Program-made: the position numbers and the translations under genes | The notes under the pieces: model-generated | What the model was told of the DNA's origin: nothing | What the model saw: only the letters and a program-made list of their open reading frames with translations | The model's database searches: none | In this document: positions 60,766 through 64,000 of the stretch, piece after piece | Layout: each line of letters begins with the position of its first letter | Position numbering within the stretch: position 1 is the first letter of the stretch | Source of the DNA: Combretum micranthum | Lineage: Eukaryota > Streptophyta > Magnoliopsida > Myrtales > Combretaceae | Assembly (NCBI GenBank): GCA_024138025.1 | Contig: JAMXBD010000110.1 | Location: 1,240,001 to 1,304,000 of the forward strand | Direction of reading: 5' to 3' | Length of the DNA: 64,000 bases

Positions 60766-61062
60766 CCAGCGCTGACCGAGCCATTTGTGTCGAGCGACTA
60801 ATAAGTTAGAGGAGATCGGGCAACTTATTAGAAAAGGTCTTGGGGCTATGTCATCCATTAGCAGGATGTGTTAATAGAGTTCAGGCCCATCAAGTCAACC
60901 TAGTCCGTTGATGCAATGAGTTTGACTAGAGTGGGCCCATGATCCAGAATGAACCATCAATAGGTTCAAATTTATATTTTATTGAATTTGTGCCTTGTTT
61001 AAGGAAAAAAATTGTGCCATGGACAAAGATATATTTCAAAAGCCCATGCACAAATACCCATG
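60766..61062. other. spacer, nothing recognised
   Basis: No reading frame or repeat end is supported. Confidence 0.3.
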
Positions 61063-61802
61063 ATATTTATTCAATTAAAGAGATTCATTAGTTAAATTTT
61101 GGATATAAGCTGTACAAAGCCTATTCTCCTTCGATAAGATAGGAGCATAAGATTTTTATTGTATTTTATATTATAATATATATAAGTACATGTTATATAG
61201 TAGTAAGTATTTGTCTTATAAAAAAATTATTAATAAATGAAAAAAAAATAAATATATCTAAAATCAAATAAAAATGTGAAGCTTGCAGCAAATTCTAACA
61301 ATTAAAATCTTTTAAGACAATTTTATATTCATTATTCTTGGATGATAGCTAATACTTCTATATTGTTTAGAATATCAAGCATGTACATTTAAAACAAATA
61401 TTATATTGTACAACATCAAGAAATATCCTTAAAAATGATGGTGTGATGTTGCAATTGGAAAATTGCAATAGATTATATTAGAACTTATAAAGTTGAAGAG
61501 AAAGGGAAGAAGAGCAGAAAGATAATTACAATACGAGAGATGCTATAGCTAATTAGGAAGCAGTTTACGGTTTTCAATGCATTGGTTAAAAAAAAATTCA
61601 TCGCCTGAAAACAATTCTTTATTTTTATTTATTAATAAATTTTTCATAAGATAAATACTTACTACTGTACAACTTGTACTTGTATATATTATAATATACA
61701 ATACAATAAAAATCTTATGCTCTTATCCTACGAAGGGAGAATAGGCTTCGAACAGCTTATATCTAAAATTTACCCAATAACTCTCTTTAATTGAATAAAT
61801 AT
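61063..61802. mobile_element. element with about 190-bp inverted arms
   Basis: The left arm 61063-61252 and right arm 61615-61802 are inverted and about 85-90% alike by eye. Both carry ATATTTATTCAATTAAAGAG, GATATAAGCTGT, GCCTATTCTCC and GAGCATAAGATTTTTATTGT. The 360-bp spacer is non-coding. Long arms suit a Mutator-like or fold-back element; no clear target duplication. Confidence 0.65.
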
Positions 61803-62173
61803 GGTAAGTACCTGATGAATATAAACAAGCTTCACATTTTGTTTGATTTTCGATATATGGTCTTATAGATGTTTGCTACAAAGTTCAATTTATGTATGTG
61901 TGTGTGTGTGTGTGTGTGTAGAGGGCCTAAAACATGTTTACAATTTTTGTAAAAAACATTGTTAATATAAAAATTAGATGAAATTAATTACTAAAATCTC
62001 ATTTCAAAATTGTGCGTAGAAAATGAGATATTAAAATCTATAGACAACTCGCATGTAATATCTACGATATGAAGTTTGAATACAGTCATTTTATCACGTG
62101 AGTAAAACACGATAGTCCAATTTCTACATAAATCAAATTTGAAAATCATGATATAACTATAGTGTTGTTGTTT
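61803..62173. other. spacer with (TG)n microsatellite
   Basis: TG repeat at about 61894-61919. Nothing else is recognised. Confidence 0.4.
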
Positions 62174-62438
62174 ACTTGAATCCTATAGAGGTAAAATTTC
62201 GGAATTTGGGCTTTAATCGAAAGTGACGATAGAGCCTATGATACAAGAAATAAGCTAATGAGACATCGGGCATGGGCTTGGCGTGGCCCTTTGATGCTTA
62301 AGTTAGTATTTGTCACGATTAACCCATAATTTGGATAATGAAAAATAATTGAGTGCAACATGACTTATCTCAAGAGAGATAGTGATATTTATAAGTGACT
62401 AACTTGGCGATTATGATTGTAATGAGCGAGTAGGTGTA
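62174..62438. repeat. diverged direct repeat, copy 2 left part
   Basis: The counterpart of 59712-60044, interrupted by the element at 62439. The sequence resumes at about 63379 with GGGACC...GGTTGCGTCC, matching GGAAGGAGGTCGCGTC near 60004 in copy 1. Confidence 0.5.
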
Positions 62439-63378
62439 AAGATTGGCATGAGTCAATTTGTGTCCAGTTCATGGGTCTTATTTTGGTGGAACCAAGTCGA
62501 TTCCTGGTTATTTAGAATCAACGGTTTTCATTGGTCAATGTTGGTTCCGCTAGAACCATGACCCCATTCAATTAAAAAAAAAAATAGCACACACATAAAC
62601 ATATGAATAATATTTGAGATAAGCAAACCTATCATAGTTTAAATGTAATTCTTAGCGAACATGTTAGTTCCCATATCCATTTTGGTACAATATCTTAGCA
62701 TAAGGTTATTGATGATATTTACACAAAAACAAAAGCCAAACAAAAGCGTTATAGTTAACAGTTAAATAAGCATAAAATATTATTTAGAAAGGCCTCCTCA
62801 TCTTTTGCTTGGCTTTCTTCAAAAGGCTCTTCTATTCCTCCTTATGAAAAACAGTGTCTCATTCTTCATATTTGACAACCACCAAGAACCTTATGTGCTG
62901 TGCAAATCAATATAATGATATAGTTAATGACTAGTTATGAGTTGGAATTCTGCTAAAACATCGAAGTGGTAAACTCAAAGTTAAACCATTTTTGTGTCAT
63001 AGCCCACATATCCATTGTACTTGAGTGTGCTATCCTTGTGTTCTGATGAAACTGAGCGACCACAGGGCACCTTGATATCATTCTTTCAATTCCAAACTTG
63101 TTCTATTGATTTTGATTTTGGATTTTTTTTTAATTAGACGTTTGAACCGCCTAGAAATCACTAGAACTAACAGTTCCATGGCTAGTTTTGAAGTTGGTTG
63201 TGTCTCGACCTACCTAAACCAGCGGTTTTCATTAAGGAACCACATGCACCCACCAAAACTAACATGTATCTTAGCGGTTCTTACCCGTCTTAGCCAGGCT
63301 AGTTCCTGTTTTAGGAACCACCAGTGGTAAGTTGAGTCAATTTCTATTCAAAACCAACTCATGATAATGTCTAAATGG
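62439..63378. mobile_element. non-autonomous TIR DNA element, family A copy 2
   Basis: The left end TAAAGATTGGCATGAGTCAA and inverted right end (TTTAGACATTATCATGAGTT) are alike. The inside shares the GGAACC/GGTTCT-rich subterminal texture and the GACAT(T/C)ATCA(T/C)G terminal word with 3187-4025. Non-coding. Confidence 0.5.
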
Positions 63379-64000
63379 GTGGTGGGAATCAATAGCGGGG
63401 ACCATAGGAGATAGGTTGCGTCCCCATTATTTGCAAGTTAAAGACAACTGCGCTGTTCATGAGAAATGACAAGTGGTGCAGAGACGTCCAAGTGACTTGC
63501 TGAGGCCAGTAATGGAGCTAGGATAGATAACAAGTAAAATGTACTAATGTGGCCTAAGCTGTTAGGTCGGCCCAATTCGTCAACATATAAAGCTCAACTC
63601 AAGTGGGCTTATATAGATATCTCTCCAAGTTGGGTCTGAACTAAGACTCGCCCCACCTGGGCAATATCTGAAGGAATGATTCTATTTCACACAGACATTC
63701 AAAATCTTTGAAATCCAATATTGCACAACTACGAACACAGCTTATGTAGACAAGCCTTGTACTTTCAAAATCGATTCTGATAACTTTTGATCCTCTACGT
63801 GAGCACCCTACATGGCTTGTATATGATCCTTGTGTACTTCTAAAATGCTTACTAGTCTTTTTTTTTTTTTTTTTAATCTCCAAAACCAATGTTCTACACA
63901 ACTTGTGTTGAAAGCCATGTATGTTGAAATCTTAAAAATTCCTATTTCTCCAACAAAATCTTGCTTAACTCATCCAATTGTCTTTATTAAGCTCAAATTC
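63379..64000. other. tail of the direct repeat, then unrecognised DNA
   Basis: The first 180 bp continue the repeat described at 62174. A run of about 20 T lies near 63857-63875. The 86-codon minus-strand frame at 63641-63901 is unrecognised and partly encoded by that run. Confidence 0.35.

Overview
The window is plant nuclear DNA, almost certainly from a eudicot. It is AT-rich, the genes have GT-AG introns, and retrotransposons, TIR elements and microsatellites occupy most of the rest. Three genuine host loci are recognisable. (1) At 455-2328 (+) is the 3' part of a Claspin/MRC1-like replication-checkpoint gene; its 5' exons lie outside the window. (2) At 10811-12809 (+) is a single-exon gene for a type I membrane protein of the Arabidopsis At1g75140 family; its signal-peptide start is out of frame by one base. 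(3) At 49850-58606 (-) is a complete 14-exon gene for COP9 signalosome subunit 4 (CSN4); all splice junctions can be read and give 397 residues. A fourth locus, 13535-15297 (+), is an intron-retaining, decayed partial copy of the Claspin-like gene lying beyond gene 2, so it arose by DNA-level duplication and not by retroposition.

Region by region: 1-2.5 kb Claspin-like gene; 2.5-10.8 kb intergenic DNA with TIR elements and MITEs; 10.8-12.8 kb membrane-protein gene; 13.5-15.3 kb Claspin-like pseudogene with a MITE inside; 16.7-22.5 kb gag-only copia element on the minus strand, its 5' LTR split by two further elements; 23.2-31.0 kb degenerate copia element on the plus strand; 31-37.8 kb AT-rich DNA with a fold-back MITE, a 380-bp tandem duplication, a tRNA-like SINE head and an inverted fragment of the next element; 37.8-40.6 kb candidate solo LTR with a GC-rich island, putative splice sites and an array of covarying hairpins; 40.8-46.2 kb Ty3/gypsy chromovirus on the minus strand with both LTRs; 47.1-49.6 kb hAT-like element ending about 290 bp beyond the CSN4 stop; 49.9-58.6 kb CSN4; 58.6-64 kb intergenic DNA with a diverged direct repeat, each copy carrying a different insertion.

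The host genes show no sign of acting together: one belongs to DNA-replication checkpoint control, one is an uncharacterised endomembrane protein and one is a subunit of the cullin-deneddylating COP9 complex. The least explained sequence is the 37793-40567 element: four short stem-loops share the loop GATGCA but have different, fully complementary stems, and they lie inside what looks like an intron of a small acidic reading frame. No claim here was tested by a database search.
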